Shown: positions 24,606 to 33,950, numbered from the stretch's first letter. The stretch: 64,000 bases of DNA from an uncultured Collinsella sp. (GCA_900548255.1 URKH01000002.1:1-64000); one strand, 5' to 3'. Numbers and translations: made by a program. Notes: generated from the sequence alone by a model not told the origin.

Positions 24606-26465
24606 TCACTGAGCAAACTGGCTGCGGTAGAGTTCGGCGTAGAAGCCGCCTGCCGCTAGCAGCTCGTCATGCGTGCCGCGCTCGATAATCTGGCCGTCGC
24701 GCATGACCAGGATGCAGTCGGCGTTGCGGATCGTCGACAGGCGGTGCGCCACCACAAAGCTTGTGCGACCGGCCATGAGCTCGTCGAATGCCGCCTGCAC
24801 CTGCAGCTCGGTGCGCGTGTCGATACTCGAGGTCGCCTCGTCCAGCAGCAAAATCGCCGGGTCGGTGAGCATGACACGTGCGATGCACAGCAGCTGCTTT
24901 TGGCCCTGGCTAAACGTACCGCCGTCCTCGCCGATGACCGTATCGTAGCCGCCTGGCAGCTGCACGATAAACTTGTGCGCATGCGCGCGCTTGGCAGCCT
25001 CGATAACCTGTTCGCGTGTGGCATCCGGGCAACCGTAAGCGATGTTTTCCGCCACGGTGCCCTCAAACAGCCAAGTGTCCTGCAGCACCATGCCAAAGGC
25101 ACGGCGCAGGCTTGCGCGCGTGTAGTCACGCGAGGAACGGCCATCGACCGCAATGCGACCGGCGTCGATGTCGTAAAAGCGCAGCAACAGGTTGATGAGC
25201 GTCGTCTTGCCACAGCCCGTGGGGCCGACCAGGGCAAAGCGCATGCCGGGCTTGGCATCGATGCAGATATCCTGCAGCAGCTTGCGGTCGGGCGCGTAGC
25301 TAAAGTCCACGTGCTCAAAGGCGACCTCGCCCTGCGGCGCGGCAAGCTCTACGGCGTCCGACGCATCGGGCTCTTGCTCACGGGCGTCGAGCAGTGCAAA
25401 CATGCGGCGCGCCGAGGCGTACGCGGTCTGGATTTGCGTGATGACGTTCGTGACCTCGTTGAACGGCTTAGTGTACTGGTTAGCGTAGGACAGGAAGATC
25501 TGCACGCCGCCCACCGTGAGCGCCGCAGGCACGCCCGTGATCACGCCCGCGCAGCCAATCACGGCGACCACGGCGTAGATGATGTTATTGATAAAGCGCG
25601 TGCCGGGGTTAGAAAGCGAACCCATAAACTGCGCGCGCTCGCCCGCCGTATAGAGCTCGGCGTTGAGCGCGTCGAAGCGCGCTTGGGCGTTCGCGCCGTA
25701 GGCAAACGCATCAACCAGCTTTTGCTCGCCCACATACTCCTCGATATGACCGCCCAGTTGACCCTGAATACGCTGTTGAGCAGTGAAGCTCTTGTTGGAA
25801 AGCTTGGCGATGGCACCGGCCGCAAAGATGGAAAGCGGCGTGACGAGCACCACCACGAGCGTCATGATCAGGTTGATGGAGAGCATAAACGCGAGCGTGC
25901 CCACGATGGTGATGACGCCGGTAAAGAGCTGCGTAAAGCCCTGCAGCAGGCCGTCACCCACCTGATCGACGTCGTTGACCACGCGGCTCATGAGGTCGCC
26001 GTGGGCATGGCCGTCGATAAAGCTGAGCGGCATGCGGCTGAGCTTGTCGCTCGCCTCCACGCGCATGTCGCGCACCGTCTCGTAGGACAGACGGTTGACG
26101 CAGTAGCCCTGCAGCCACTGGAAGGCCGCGGCACCTACCACGACAATCGCGAGCTTGGTGACGAGCGGCAGCAGCGCGTCAAAGTCCACCCGCCCGGCGG
26201 CAACGATGAGGTCGATGCCCTCGCCGATAAGGATGGGCGTATAGAGTTGCAAGATCACCGAGATGGCGGCACTCACAAACGACGCCGTAAACGAAATGCG
26301 ATGCGGGCGGACGTAGCCCAGCAGGCGGCGAGTTACCGCGTCCACGGGGTAGCGCTCGGGGTCGCCGGGCTGACGCGGGCCGTCACCCAAGTCGTTGAGG
26401 CTATCGTTGCCGGACACGTTGGCCGTCATCGTGGCGACCGAACCGGGAGAAGTATACGGATTCAT
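24606..26465 (-). CDS. ABC exporter half-transporter, catalytically complete subunit
   Basis: 619 residues: a soluble lead of ~45 residues, six membrane helices (about 50-340) and an ATPase domain (about 375-615). Motifs are complete: Walker A GPTGCGKTT, Q-loop MVLQDTWLF, signature FSQGQKQLL, Walker B ILLLDEATSS with the catalytic Glu, and H-loop VVAHRLSTI. The start codon follows the stop of the gene at 26466 directly, and AAAGGAGGG lies inside the end of that gene, so the pair is co-translated. With its partner it should form a heterodimeric exporter of the LmrCD/TM287-288 type. The substrate is unknown. Confidence 0.88.
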   Translation of the reverse strand: MNPYTSPGSVATMTANVSGNDSLNDLGDGPRQPGDPERYPVDAVTRRLLGYVRPHRISFTASFVSAAISVILQLYTPILIGEGIDLIVAAGRVDFDALLPLVTKLAIVVVGAAAFQWLQGYCVNRLSYETVRDMRVEASDKLSRMPLSFIDGHAHGDLMSRVVNDVDQVGDGLLQGFTQLFTGVITIVGTLAFMLSINLIMTLVVVLVTPLSIFAAGAIAKLSNKSFTAQQRIQGQLGGHIEEYVGEQKLVDAFAYGANAQARFDALNAELYTAGERAQFMGSLSNPGTRFINNIIYAVVAVIGCAGVITGVPAALTVGGVQIFLSYANQYTKPFNEVTNVITQIQTAYASARRMFALLDAREQEPDASDAVELAAPQGEVAFEHVDFSYAPDRKLLQDICIDAKPGMRFALVGPTGCGKTTLINLLLRFYDIDAGRIAVDGRSSRDYTRASLRRAFGMVLQDTWLFEGTVAENIAYGCPDATREQVIEAAKRAHAHKFIVQLPGGYDTVIGEDGGTFSQGQKQLLCIARVMLTDPAILLLDEATSSIDTRTELQVQAAFDELMAGRTSFVVAHRLSTIRNADCILVMRDGQIIERGTHDELLAAGGFYAELYRSQFAQ

Positions 26466-28349
26466 TTAGCAGCCCTCCTTTGCACAAATGGATGCCGGGG
26501 CGCACGCGACGCCTGGGGCGGGCGCGGGACTTGGAGCGGGCGCGGGCGTCGCGCTCCCTTGCTGGCCCTCGAGCTCCTCGCGGCGAAGCTGCGACTGGCA
26601 GATTTCGCGGTAGAGCTGGCAGGCCGCGTACAGCTCGTCGTGCGTACCCAGGCCCGCGACCGAACCGTGGTCGAGCACGCAGACCATGTCGGCATCGCGC
26701 ACGGTCGAGACGCGCTGGCTCACGATGACGGTCGTCAGCGGCAGCCCGCCCTCGGCGGCACCGCGCACGCTGCGCTCGCGAATGGCATGACGAAGCGCCG
26801 CGTCGGTCTTAAAGTCGAGCGCCGAGGCGGAGTCGTCCATGATCAATATCTGAGGCGAACCCACCAAGGCACGTGCGATAGTCAGGCGCTGGCGCTGGCC
26901 ACCGCTAAAGTTCTTGCCGCCCGCCTCGACCGGGGCATCCAGGCCTTGGGGCTTGTTGCGCACGAATTCGCTGGCCTGCGCCATATCGAGCGCCGCCCAG
27001 AGCTCATCGTCGGTCGCCGCCTCGTCGCGCCAGGTCAGGTTGCTGCGGATAGTACCGCTCACCAGCGACGCGCGTTGCGGGACGGTCGCGACCACATGAC
27101 GCAGCTGGTCGAGCGGCCAGGCGCGAACGTCGACGCCCATCACGCTCACGCTGCCGGCGCCCGCATCGTACAGGCGCGGAATAAGCGAGACGAGCGTGGA
27201 CTTGCCGCTGCCCGTGCCGCCGATAATGCCGAGTGTTTTACCCAGCGGCAGCTCCAGGGTCACATCGTCGACAGCATTTGCCGCACCCGCGCCAAACGAA
27301 AAACTCGCATGGTCAAAGCTCAGCGCAAAAACGGGAGCGGTGTCACCTGCCAGGTCGCTCGGCTTGGGCAGCGCGACCGGCTGGTTGCCCGCATCGGTGA
27401 TGCTCGGCTCGCAATTGAGCACCTCGTTGATACGCGACGCGCTGGCGCTCGCCTTGGTAAAGACCACGACCAGGTTGGCGACGTACACGATGGAGGTGAG
27501 CGTCTGCGTCATGTAGTTCACAAACGCCATGACCTGGCCCTGCGTGAGCTCGCCCACGTTGACTTGGATGCCGCCCACCCACAGGATGGCGCACACGCCC
27601 AGGTTCATCACAAGAAACGTGACGGGGTTGAGAATCGACGAGAGCTTGCCCACCGCGATGGCGGTATGTGCCTGGTCATCGGCCGCTTGGGCAAAGCGCT
27701 CGCGCTCATGGTCCTCGCGCACAAAGGCGCGAACCACGCGGGCGCCCGAAAGCCCCTCGCGGCAAATGAGCGCGATGCGGTCGAGCTTTGCCTGCAGCTG
27801 CTTGTAGTACGGAATGCAGCGCGCCATAACAAACCAGAACACCAGGCCGATAGCGGGCGTGCAGATCAAAAAGATGATGCCGAGCTTAAGGTCGATGGCA
27901 AGGGCCGCGCACATAGAGCCCACCGCCAGGAAGGGCCAGCGGATGAGCATGCGCACGCCCAGCGCCACGGCGAGCTGCACCTGGTTGACATCGTTGGTGA
28001 TGCGCGTGATGAGCGACGGCGTGCCAAAGCGATCGAGCTCGGCATAGCTCAGTTTGTTGATGTGCTCGTAGAGCGCACCACGGATATCGGTGCCCATGCC
28101 CTGCGAGGTGAGCGCCGCCATCTTTTGGCAGATGAGCGTAAACGAGATGCCGATCACGGCCATGGCGGCGAGCACCGCGCCGTAGTGGACGACGGCGTCC
28201 ACATCGTGCGCCCCAATGCCCTTATCGATCATCTGGGCAATCACCAGCGGCGTCAGCAGGTCAAAAATCACTTCGATCAACTTGCACGCAGGGCCGATCA
28301 CCATATACCGGCGAAACTTACCACCAAAACGCCTGAGCAGCTCAATCAT
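26466..28349 (-). CDS. ABC exporter half-transporter, degenerate-site subunit
   Basis: 627 residues with six membrane helices (about 15-300) and an ATPase domain (about 330-575). Walker A is GGTGSGKST and the signature FSGGQRQRLTIAR, but Walker B reads ILIMDDSAS (Asp instead of the catalytic Glu) and the H-loop is VSQRVST (Gln instead of His). This is the normal pattern for the non-hydrolysing half of heterodimeric exporters. The C-terminus ends in an odd Pro-Ala tail with two Cys (APASICAKEGC). I prefer the ATG at 28347-28349 (GGGAG upstream, protein starting MIELLRRFGG); longer starts are less likely. Confidence 0.86.
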   Translation of the reverse strand: MIELLRRFGGKFRRYMVIGPACKLIEVIFDLLTPLVIAQMIDKGIGAHDVDAVVHYGAVLAAMAVIGISFTLICQKMAALTSQGMGTDIRGALYEHINKLSYAELDRFGTPSLITRITNDVNQVQLAVALGVRMLIRWPFLAVGSMCAALAIDLKLGIIFLICTPAIGLVFWFVMARCIPYYKQLQAKLDRIALICREGLSGARVVRAFVREDHERERFAQAADDQAHTAIAVGKLSSILNPVTFLVMNLGVCAILWVGGIQVNVGELTQGQVMAFVNYMTQTLTSIVYVANLVVVFTKASASASRINEVLNCEPSITDAGNQPVALPKPSDLAGDTAPVFALSFDHASFSFGAGAANAVDDVTLELPLGKTLGIIGGTGSGKSTLVSLIPRLYDAGAGSVSVMGVDVRAWPLDQLRHVVATVPQRASLVSGTIRSNLTWRDEAATDDELWAALDMAQASEFVRNKPQGLDAPVEAGGKNFSGGQRQRLTIARALVGSPQILIMDDSASALDFKTDAALRHAIRERSVRGAAEGGLPLTTVIVSQRVSTVRDADMVCVLDHGSVAGLGTHDELYAACQLYREICQSQLRREELEGQQGSATPAPAPSPAPAPGVACAPASICAKEGC

Positions 28350-28563
28350 GTATAGGCGCTCCCTATCATCATCCACATTCAATTCGAACCATGATAGTAC
28401 TGTCGCCCAAAAGAAGCGTAAACAACTCGCCATTTCTAATGGGGTTCGGTTTCCAAAGAAGCGGAGAGGCACGCGCACACCCAGCCAGTGGCGGGCAAAC
28501 CGCCTGATATACTTACATTAGTGCTACCAAGTTAGTCGCCGACCCTTGAAATGAGGTGCCGAG

Positions 28564-29578
28564 ATGAACGACATTCTCGCAAGAAGAGCAAGACGAGCAA
28601 CCGTGGGCATCGCCCTTTCCGCGGCACTTGTCGCGGGAATCGCCCCTGTAACGGCGATCGCGGCAGAAACCAGTTCCCCCACCGGTGCAGTTGCCTTGCA
28701 GACGGAAGACGCGGCCGCCGCAAAAGAAAAAGCGTATGCAGCCATGCAGGAAGCGCTCAAAAACCTCGAGGCCGCAAAAGACGCCGCAAGTCCCGAGAAA
28801 ATTGCGAGATTCAATGATGACATTGCCCGTTTTCAGGAGCTCCGCGACAAGATGGTGGCGCAAGCCGCCGAATTGAGGGAACTCCTTCCCACCATGCAAG
28901 CGGACATCGATGCAGCCCAAGCCAAATACGACGAGGCCATCAACCGGGTAAGCGAGCTCCAGGCAGAATTAGACAAGGCACTTGAAGCACTCGGCGACGA
29001 GGAGCCCAGCACAGCTATTAAGGAGCATATTAAGCAGTTGCGCAGTAAGATCATGACGGCAAAAGCGCAAGAAGACTCTTGCGAAACGGAGCTCCGCGAG
29101 CGCCGCGACGGCCTCAAAAGGCAGGAAAGACGAGTTAATGACTGTGAACTTGCTGCAGGGAAGTATAAAGCCCATACCGACCAGTTCATAGCCTGGCGAG
29201 ATGCGCTCCTCGACACATTTGAAAAAAGCGCAAACGGCCTATGACGACGCCTGCAAGGCATACGAAGAGGCAAAAGCCACGGCAGACAAGGCCGCCTCGC
29301 CCGAGATAGCGAAACCGACCGAGACAGTGCCTCCCTCCGGCTCGGCGCAACCGGCCGAGGCGACACAGCCCACCGGCTCGTCCGCGACCGGCGAAAATAC
29401 CCCGCCAAGCTCCACCAAGCAGGCGAACTCGAGCAGCGGCAAGCAAGCAGATACGACCGCCGGCAAGCTCGCGAACACGGGAGACGCAGCGCCGAGCGCA
29501 ATCGCACTCGCAGCAATCGCCGCCGCAGGCCTCGGAATAACCGCCACGGCCACACGTCGCATCAAGAACTCAAAATAG
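28564..29578 (+). pseudogene. Sortase-anchored coiled-coil surface protein, frameshifted at an A6 tract
   Basis: Two frames make one protein. The first (28564-29244) gives a signal peptide (about 1-34, ending TAIAAE) and a long coiled coil (about 50-215, many Glu/Lys/Ala heptads), then runs into a stop soon after TTTGAAAAAAGCG at about 29218-29230. Dropping one A restores ...DTFEKAQTAYDDACKAYEEA and continues in the second frame (to 29578) through a Ser/Thr/Pro-rich wall-spanning stretch to LANTGD, a hydrophobic helix and RRIKNSK. It is thus either an inactivated gene or a phase-variable one. GAGG precedes the ATG. Confidence 0.75.
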
Positions 29579-29625
29579 CTGCCAGCGGTTATTGTCTTCG
29601 CCAATCCACAAGCCAAGAGACAAAA

Positions 29626-29661
29626 AGAGGCCCGTTTCCCCACCTAGGGAAACAGGCCTCT
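29626..29661 (+). terminator. Terminator of the coiled-coil surface protein gene
   Basis: Stem AGAGGCC(C)GTTTCCC with GGGAAAC(A)GGCCTCT and loop CACCTA, followed by TTTAC. It lies 48 bases after the stop. Confidence 0.75.
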
Positions 29662-29772
29662 TTACTTGTAAAAACAGATGGTAATGCCGCCGCCTCTTGA
29701 AGCACGCAGCCATCAATGCCCAGACAACACTAGCAAGCCGCGTTCCTTAAGGGATAGATTTATTAGACTAAA

Positions 29773-29890
29773 GCGCCCGTGCGCTCGATGGATTCGGATG
29801 CCCGACAGAGGCTCCTTATGGCTGCTTCCTTCCGGACCTGACCAGATTCGGAACATGTCGTCATCCGAACCCATCGAACGCGCTAGGCGC
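29773..29890 (-). ncRNA. ffs: Signal recognition particle RNA (small bacterial type)
   Basis: The minus strand contains GGTCAGGTCCGGAAGGAAGC, then AGCC, the invariant apical domain bound by Ffh. It is enclosed by a long hairpin whose arms are GTTCGATGGGTTCGGATG on one side and CATCCGAATCCATCGAGC on the other. The size is about 100-115 nt, as for 4.5S RNA. The exact ends are approximate. It guides Ffh/FtsY-dependent targeting of membrane proteins. Confidence 0.92.
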
Positions 29891-29934
29891 TCGGTATATC
29901 TTACCCGCTCCCGCCCGATGGGGCAAGGTGGCTA

Positions 29935-30016
29935 ATTTGGGACGGGGCCTTTTTGACTACTTTTTGACTGGGGGCATCAGGGTGGCGAAAGTAGTCAAGA
30001 AAGCCCCGTCCCAAAT
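29935..30016. repeat. Palindrome, ATTTGGGACGGGGC family
   Basis: 14-bp perfect outer arms (29935-29948, 30003-30016) and 8-bp inner arms (TTGACTAC/GTAGTCAA). The left arm, with GGCTAATTTGGGACGGGGC, recurs at 42662-42680. Possible terminator for the SRP RNA region on either strand, but mainly a repeat family. Confidence 0.75.
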
Positions 30017-30035
30017 AGACTGATCCGGTGCTGCA

Positions 30036-30193
30036 CCACGAAAAGGGCCTATCTACTACGTTTTGGTCGCATGGGTCGACCATAGCCGACTTTTTCGAAA
30101 ATCGGCAAGCCGTCTACCTGCAGTTTTAATTTCACAAAATCCGGGATGGTCGAGGTAGCTCGGTCAAACGTAGTAGATGGCCGCATTTCGTGG
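30036..30193. repeat. Long imperfect palindrome with ~50-bp arms
   Basis: Outer arms begin CCACGAAA and share ATCTACTACGTTT and TCGACCAT (30036-30087 against 30146-30193). Inside is a small hairpin (30086-30105, CCGACTTTTT/GAAAATCGG type). It has no coding capacity. The structure is MITE-like. Confidence 0.7.
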
Positions 30194-30245
30194 CAAACGG
30201 TCCGACTCGAGACCCATGTCGACCAGCCTCGGATAGCAATTCACG

Positions 30246-30314
30246 AAGTTGCGGTGGAATACAGACTGAATTGGCACCTTAAAGGCAAAAACACTCCGTA
30301 TTTCACCGCAACTT
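30246..30314. repeat. Palindromic repeat, GTTGCGGTGGAATA family (copy 2)
   Basis: 17-bp arms (30246-30262 and 30298-30314) with one mismatch, next to the 3' end of the TadA/glycerate-kinase gene. The outer sequence matches the element at 5224-5288. Confidence 0.75.
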
Positions 30315-30330
30315 ATCGAGGGGATGGGTT

Positions 30331-32112
30331 TTAGAGGCGAGCGAGGTCATAGGCTTGGGCAGTTGCCTCGCCGGCGCAGATGAGGTTGGTTGTGGCTTCT
30401 TGCGGATCGAGTGCCTGTTCCAGGTCCATGGGCTTGCGGCAAATCGGCAAAACCAAGTCGATACCCTGCTCATACACCGTGTCCAGGCTGACGGCACGAC
30501 CGCCCACGACGGCGACCACCGGCTTGCCATATCGCTTCGCACGACGGGCCACACCCACCGGCGCCTTGCCGGCGGCGGACTGCTCATCCATATTGCCCTC
30601 GCCCGTTATGACGAGGTCGACATCGCGCACGCGCTCGTCAAATCCCACGAGATCGAGCACCGTCTCCACGCCCGAACGCAGCTCCGCGCCGAGCGCCAGC
30701 AACGCCGCGCCCAAGCCACCGGCGGCACCTGCACCGGGCACGCCGAGCACCGAGCCAAATGTCCGTGTGCCCTCGGGTGCGCACAACAACCCCTGAGCCC
30801 GCGCCCTAGCAATCGCCGTATCGAGCAGGCGGCCGTAGCCGACCATCCAGCTGTCGCACTTGTGAAGCGCCTCGGCGTCATCTGTCGGCAGGCCCTTCTG
30901 CCCACCGAACACCGCTAGGGCGCCTCGGCGTCCCACGAGCGGATTCTCGACATCGGAAAGCACCACGACACGCGCGCCGTTCAGCGCCCGAAGCGCTGGC
31001 GCCAAATCAACGCTCGCCACCTGCTCAAGGCCGGCAAGACCGGGGGCGACATCGCAGCCCCGATCATCGACCACACGCGCGCCCAGCGCCTGCAGCATAC
31101 CGGCGCCACCATCGTTGGTGGCGCTGCCGCCCAAGCCAATATAGATAGTCTTTGCCCCGGCACGAACCGCACGGAGCATCAGCTCGCCCACGCCATAGGT
31201 CGAAGCCGCAAGCGCCGCCGACTCCGTGCAAGGCGAATACCCAATTCCGGCCGCCTCGGCCATCTCGATGACCGCGGACTCGCGCTCGACATCAACCAGC
31301 ATCCGGGCAGACGCGCGCTTGTCCAAGGGGCCTGCCACCTCGCAGGTCACAATCTCACCGCCGCACGCGGCAACGGCATCGAGCGTCCCCTCACCGCCAT
31401 CCGCCAGCGGCAACGTGTCCACCTCGGCATCGGGCCAAACGCGGCGCACGCCTTCGGCAACCGCCGCCTCTGCCTGCGCACTCGAAACACCGCCCTTAAA
31501 GGAGTCGATCGCCAGCAGCACGCGGCGGGGCCGGCGGCACGCGGGGCCAAAGTCAACCGCCGCGCCAGCATCCTCACCGGCACCTGCAAGCGCTGCGGCG
31601 TGAGCGGCGTGTGCTTCAAGATCGGCCCCACAACCGCAATCAGCGCCGCCCGCTCCGCGCAGACCGCCAAAATAGCTACTCAGCAGCTCGCGGCATTCAT
31701 CCGCCAGGACCCCAGCCGTCACGCTAAACCGATGGTTCAGGCGCGAGTCGGCATTCAAATCGTATAGGGATCCCAACGCGCCCGCCTTGGCGTCGCTCGC
31801 GCCATACACGCAGCGCCCCACGCGCGCGTTGACCATAAGCCCCGCACACATGCAGCAGGGTTCAAGCGTCACATAGACCGTACAGTCGGAAAGGCGCCAG
31901 CGACCGAGCGCCTGGGCAGCGGAGCACACGGCCACAAACTCGGCATGAGCCGAAGGATCCTGATCGAGCTCGCGCCGATTGTGCGCCCTCGCGACGATCT
32001 CGCCGTCGCGCACCACTACGGCTCCGATGGGCACCTCGCCCACCGCAGCGGCGGCGCGCGCCTCGGCCAGCGCCTCGCGCATGAACTTCTCGTCGATTTC
32101 GGTGATCGTCAT
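30331..32112 (-). CDS. TadA tRNA adenosine deaminase fused to glycerate kinase
   Basis: A 593-residue fusion. Residues 1-155 are TadA: zinc/proton site HAEFVAV and PCCMCAG, GVYGASDAKAG-like substrate loop and a C-terminal RHRFSV-type end (NHRFSVTAGV). TadA converts A34 to inosine in tRNA-Arg(ACG). An Ala/Gly-rich linker (about 155-195) joins a class-1 glycerate kinase (about 196-593) with AIDSFKGGVSS, PLADGGEGT, GLGGSATNDGGAG and TGEGNMDEQSA. That enzyme phosphorylates D-glycerate. The frame is unbroken with no internal start that I favour. GGGAAGG precedes the ATG at 32110-32112. The joining of tRNA modification to a carbon enzyme has no obvious logic. Confidence 0.88.
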   Translation of the reverse strand: MTITEIDEKFMREALAEARAAAAVGEVPIGAVVVRDGEIVARAHNRRELDQDPSAHAEFVAVCSAAQALGRWRLSDCTVYVTLEPCCMCAGLMVNARVGRCVYGASDAKAGALGSLYDLNADSRLNHRFSVTAGVLADECRELLSSYFGGLRGAGGADCGCGADLEAHAAHAAALAGAGEDAGAAVDFGPACRRPRRVLLAIDSFKGGVSSAQAEAAVAEGVRRVWPDAEVDTLPLADGGEGTLDAVAACGGEIVTCEVAGPLDKRASARMLVDVERESAVIEMAEAAGIGYSPCTESAALAASTYGVGELMLRAVRAGAKTIYIGLGGSATNDGGAGMLQALGARVVDDRGCDVAPGLAGLEQVASVDLAPALRALNGARVVVLSDVENPLVGRRGALAVFGGQKGLPTDDAEALHKCDSWMVGYGRLLDTAIARARAQGLLCAPEGTRTFGSVLGVPGAGAAGGLGAALLALGAELRSGVETVLDLVGFDERVRDVDLVITGEGNMDEQSAAGKAPVGVARRAKRYGKPVVAVVGGRAVSLDTVYEQGIDLVLPICRKPMDLEQALDPQEATTNLICAGEATAQAYDLARL

Positions 32113-32163
32113 CGTTCGCCTTCCCTGTTGCAAATTCAAAACGATGCTATCATTACGACTCAC

Positions 32164-32253
32164 GGAGAGATGGCAGAGCGGTTGAATGCGGCGGTCTTGA
32201 AAACCGTTGAGCGCGAGAGCGTTCCGGGGGTTCGAATCCCCCTCTCTCCGCCA
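32164..32253 (+). tRNA. tRNA-Ser (anticodon UGA)
   Basis: A class II tRNA with acceptor GGAGAGA/TCTCTCC, discriminator G and encoded CCA (32251-32253). The anticodon loop CTTGAAA is closed by GCGGT/ACCGT, giving UGA. A long variable arm is present, then GGTTCGAATCC in the T arm. The TetR gene ends four bases downstream on the other strand. Confidence 0.95.
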
Positions 32254-32256
32254 CTT

Positions 32257-32853
32257 TTAGTGATGCACCGGTGTCATGGTCCGCTCAAACAGCGCATCGA
32301 CCACGTCGGCCATCTCGGGTCGACGCTCAAGATCGTGGCCCGATTCCCACCATATCGTGAAAAGTCGAATAATACCGCCAGCGACAAACTCGGACGTCGT
32401 CTCGAGTGACACGGGGGCCAGAGCATCCTCGGCAAGCACGTTCATCACACGCTCGCGGATGGAGCGGGCAATACGGTCGCAAATAACGTTGGTCAACATG
32501 CCCGACATGCTGCTTGCCAAAATGTTATCCATGAGCTGCTCGTGCGCCAGAATCAAATCCATGGCATCGTCCAAAATCGCGTGCCGAAGCGCGCGCACGT
32601 CCTCGGCAGACACTGCGCCGGCCTCATCGGGCTGTTTTTGCGGCAAGCCCGACATGAGCTCATCGATATAAAAGGCAAAGTAATCGTTCTTGTCGCGAAA
32701 GTGCTTGTAGAACGTCGTGCGGCGAATCATGGCGCGGTCGCACAGCATGGCAACCGTCAGGTCCTCAAAACGATGCTCCTCGAGAAGCTCGGTAAAGGCA
32801 TCGAACAGGGCACGATAGGTTTTCTTGACGCGAAGGTCCATCCGTATCGCCAT
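32257..32853 (-). CDS. TetR/AcrR family transcriptional regulator
   Basis: About 198 residues. The N-terminal helix-turn-helix (about 12-60) reads FEDLTVAMLCDRAMIRRTTF followed by YKHFRDKNDYF, the TetR signature with the recognition helix before YKHF. The remainder is helical and would bind a ligand. I use the ATG at 32851-32853; the ATG at 32839-32841 is as likely because GAGG lies close upstream of both. It is divergent from lemA and convergent with tRNA-Ser. The target and ligand are unknown. Confidence 0.8.
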   Translation of the reverse strand: MAIRMDLRVKKTYRALFDAFTELLEEHRFEDLTVAMLCDRAMIRRTTFYKHFRDKNDYFAFYIDELMSGLPQKQPDEAGAVSAEDVRALRHAILDDAMDLILAHEQLMDNILASSMSGMLTNVICDRIARSIRERVMNVLAEDALAPVSLETTSEFVAGGIIRLFTIWWESGHDLERRPEMADVVDALFERTMTPVHH

Positions 32854-33052
32854 CCTCAGGGCAAAGACAACACTCGTCAATCTGTCGCATATCTTACACC
32901 TGTACCTCGCGCGCTTTGCCCCGGTGCCAACCCCACCGAAAACATAACGCTTACCGGAAAGTTCGGCACGGCAAAACGTTGCGGGTATACTAGTAGCGTT
33001 ATACCAACGGCAGCTGGCGCATGCCGCCGCGGCCATTCGAAACGGAGACATC

Positions 33053-33604
33053 ATGATTACCGTCATCATCGGCATCGTTGTTGTCATTGTGATTGTCTGC
33101 GCCATCGCCGGCATCTACAACAACATGGTCACCAAGCGTAACCGCATCGATAACGCCTGGCAGAACATCGATACGCAGCTGCAGCGCCGCAACGACCTGA
33201 TCCCCAACCTGGTCGAGACCGTCAAGGGCTACGCCAAGCACGAGCAGGAGACGCTCTCCGCCGTGATCAGCGCGCGCAACACCGCCGTCAAGGCCACCAC
33301 GCCCGAGGCCAAGATGGAAGCCGACAACGTGCTGACCGGTGCGCTGCGCCAGCTCTTCGCCGTAGCCGAGGCCTATCCCGATCTTAAGGCAAACACCAAC
33401 TTTACGCAGCTGCAGGCATCGCTCGAGGATACCGAGAACAAGATTAGCTATGCACGCCAGAGCTACAACGATTGCGTGCTCAGCTACAACAACGCCATTC
33501 AGACGTTCCCGGCTGTCATCTTTGCCGGCATCTTCCAGTTTAAGGAGCGCCAGGGCTTCGAGGCCGCCGAAGCAGCCCGCCAGGCCCCGACCGTCAAGTT
33601 CTAG
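33053..33604 (+). CDS. LemA family protein
   Basis: A 183-residue membrane protein. One N-terminal helix (about 2-22, VIIGIVVVIVIVCAIAGIY) is followed by a helical-bundle domain with the family hallmarks NAWQNIDTQLQRRNDLIPNL and ARQSYNDCVLSYNNAIQTFP. The family is widespread and poorly understood; some members are linked to membrane stress or secretion. It is followed by a strong terminator and appears to be monocistronic. Confidence 0.93.
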   Translation: MITVIIGIVVVIVIVCAIAGIYNNMVTKRNRIDNAWQNIDTQLQRRNDLIPNLVETVKGYAKHEQETLSAVISARNTAVKATTPEAKMEADNVLTGALRQLFAVAEAYPDLKANTNFTQLQASLEDTENKISYARQSYNDCVLSYNNAIQTFPAVIFAGIFQFKERQGFEAAEAARQAPTVKF

Positions 33605-33640
33605 TAGTTTGACAGCGCATCCTTAATCGTCCAAATGTAT

Positions 33641-33685
33641 AAACCGCCCCGTCGAATGCATACTTCGACGGGGCGGTTTCCTTTT
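33641..33685 (+). terminator. Strong intrinsic terminator after lemA
   Basis: Perfect 15-bp stem (AAACCGCCCCGTCGA / TCGACGGGGCGGTTT), 9-nt loop, then CCTTTTTC. Confidence 0.9.
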
Positions 33686-33950
33686 TCGCGAAGGTCCCCC
33701 TCTAAGCGCCGTGCATTTTTAGGAGTATTCAACATAACCAAGGGCTTCGGGCGCTACGATAAATGCCAAAGACCGCGAATATCCCTGCAAATCAAACGCT
33801 GCCAGCCCGTAACCCCGCCCATCATCCGTAGAAAACATCGAGAAATCCCGATTTTTGCCCGAGGTCGGTATGCAGGGGCCTTCGATTGCAGAATACTCGC
33901 AAAAATGCACGTCGCCACCACCCCCACATGGCGCGAACCAAAACAAAAGC

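Noticed and set aside
24669..28355. A 1228-codon open frame on the plus strand
   Set aside because: It lies antisense to both ABC exporter genes, is rich in His/Arg/Asp as expected for the reverse of GC-rich coding DNA, and lacks a ribosome site or recognisable domain.
29218..29230. Programmed -1 frameshift (dnaX-like A AAA AAG)
   Set aside because: The zero frame reads GAA AAA AGC, so the slippery codons are out of phase, and reaching the downstream frame needs loss of one base (+1), not a -1 shift. Slippage of the A tract is the simpler explanation.
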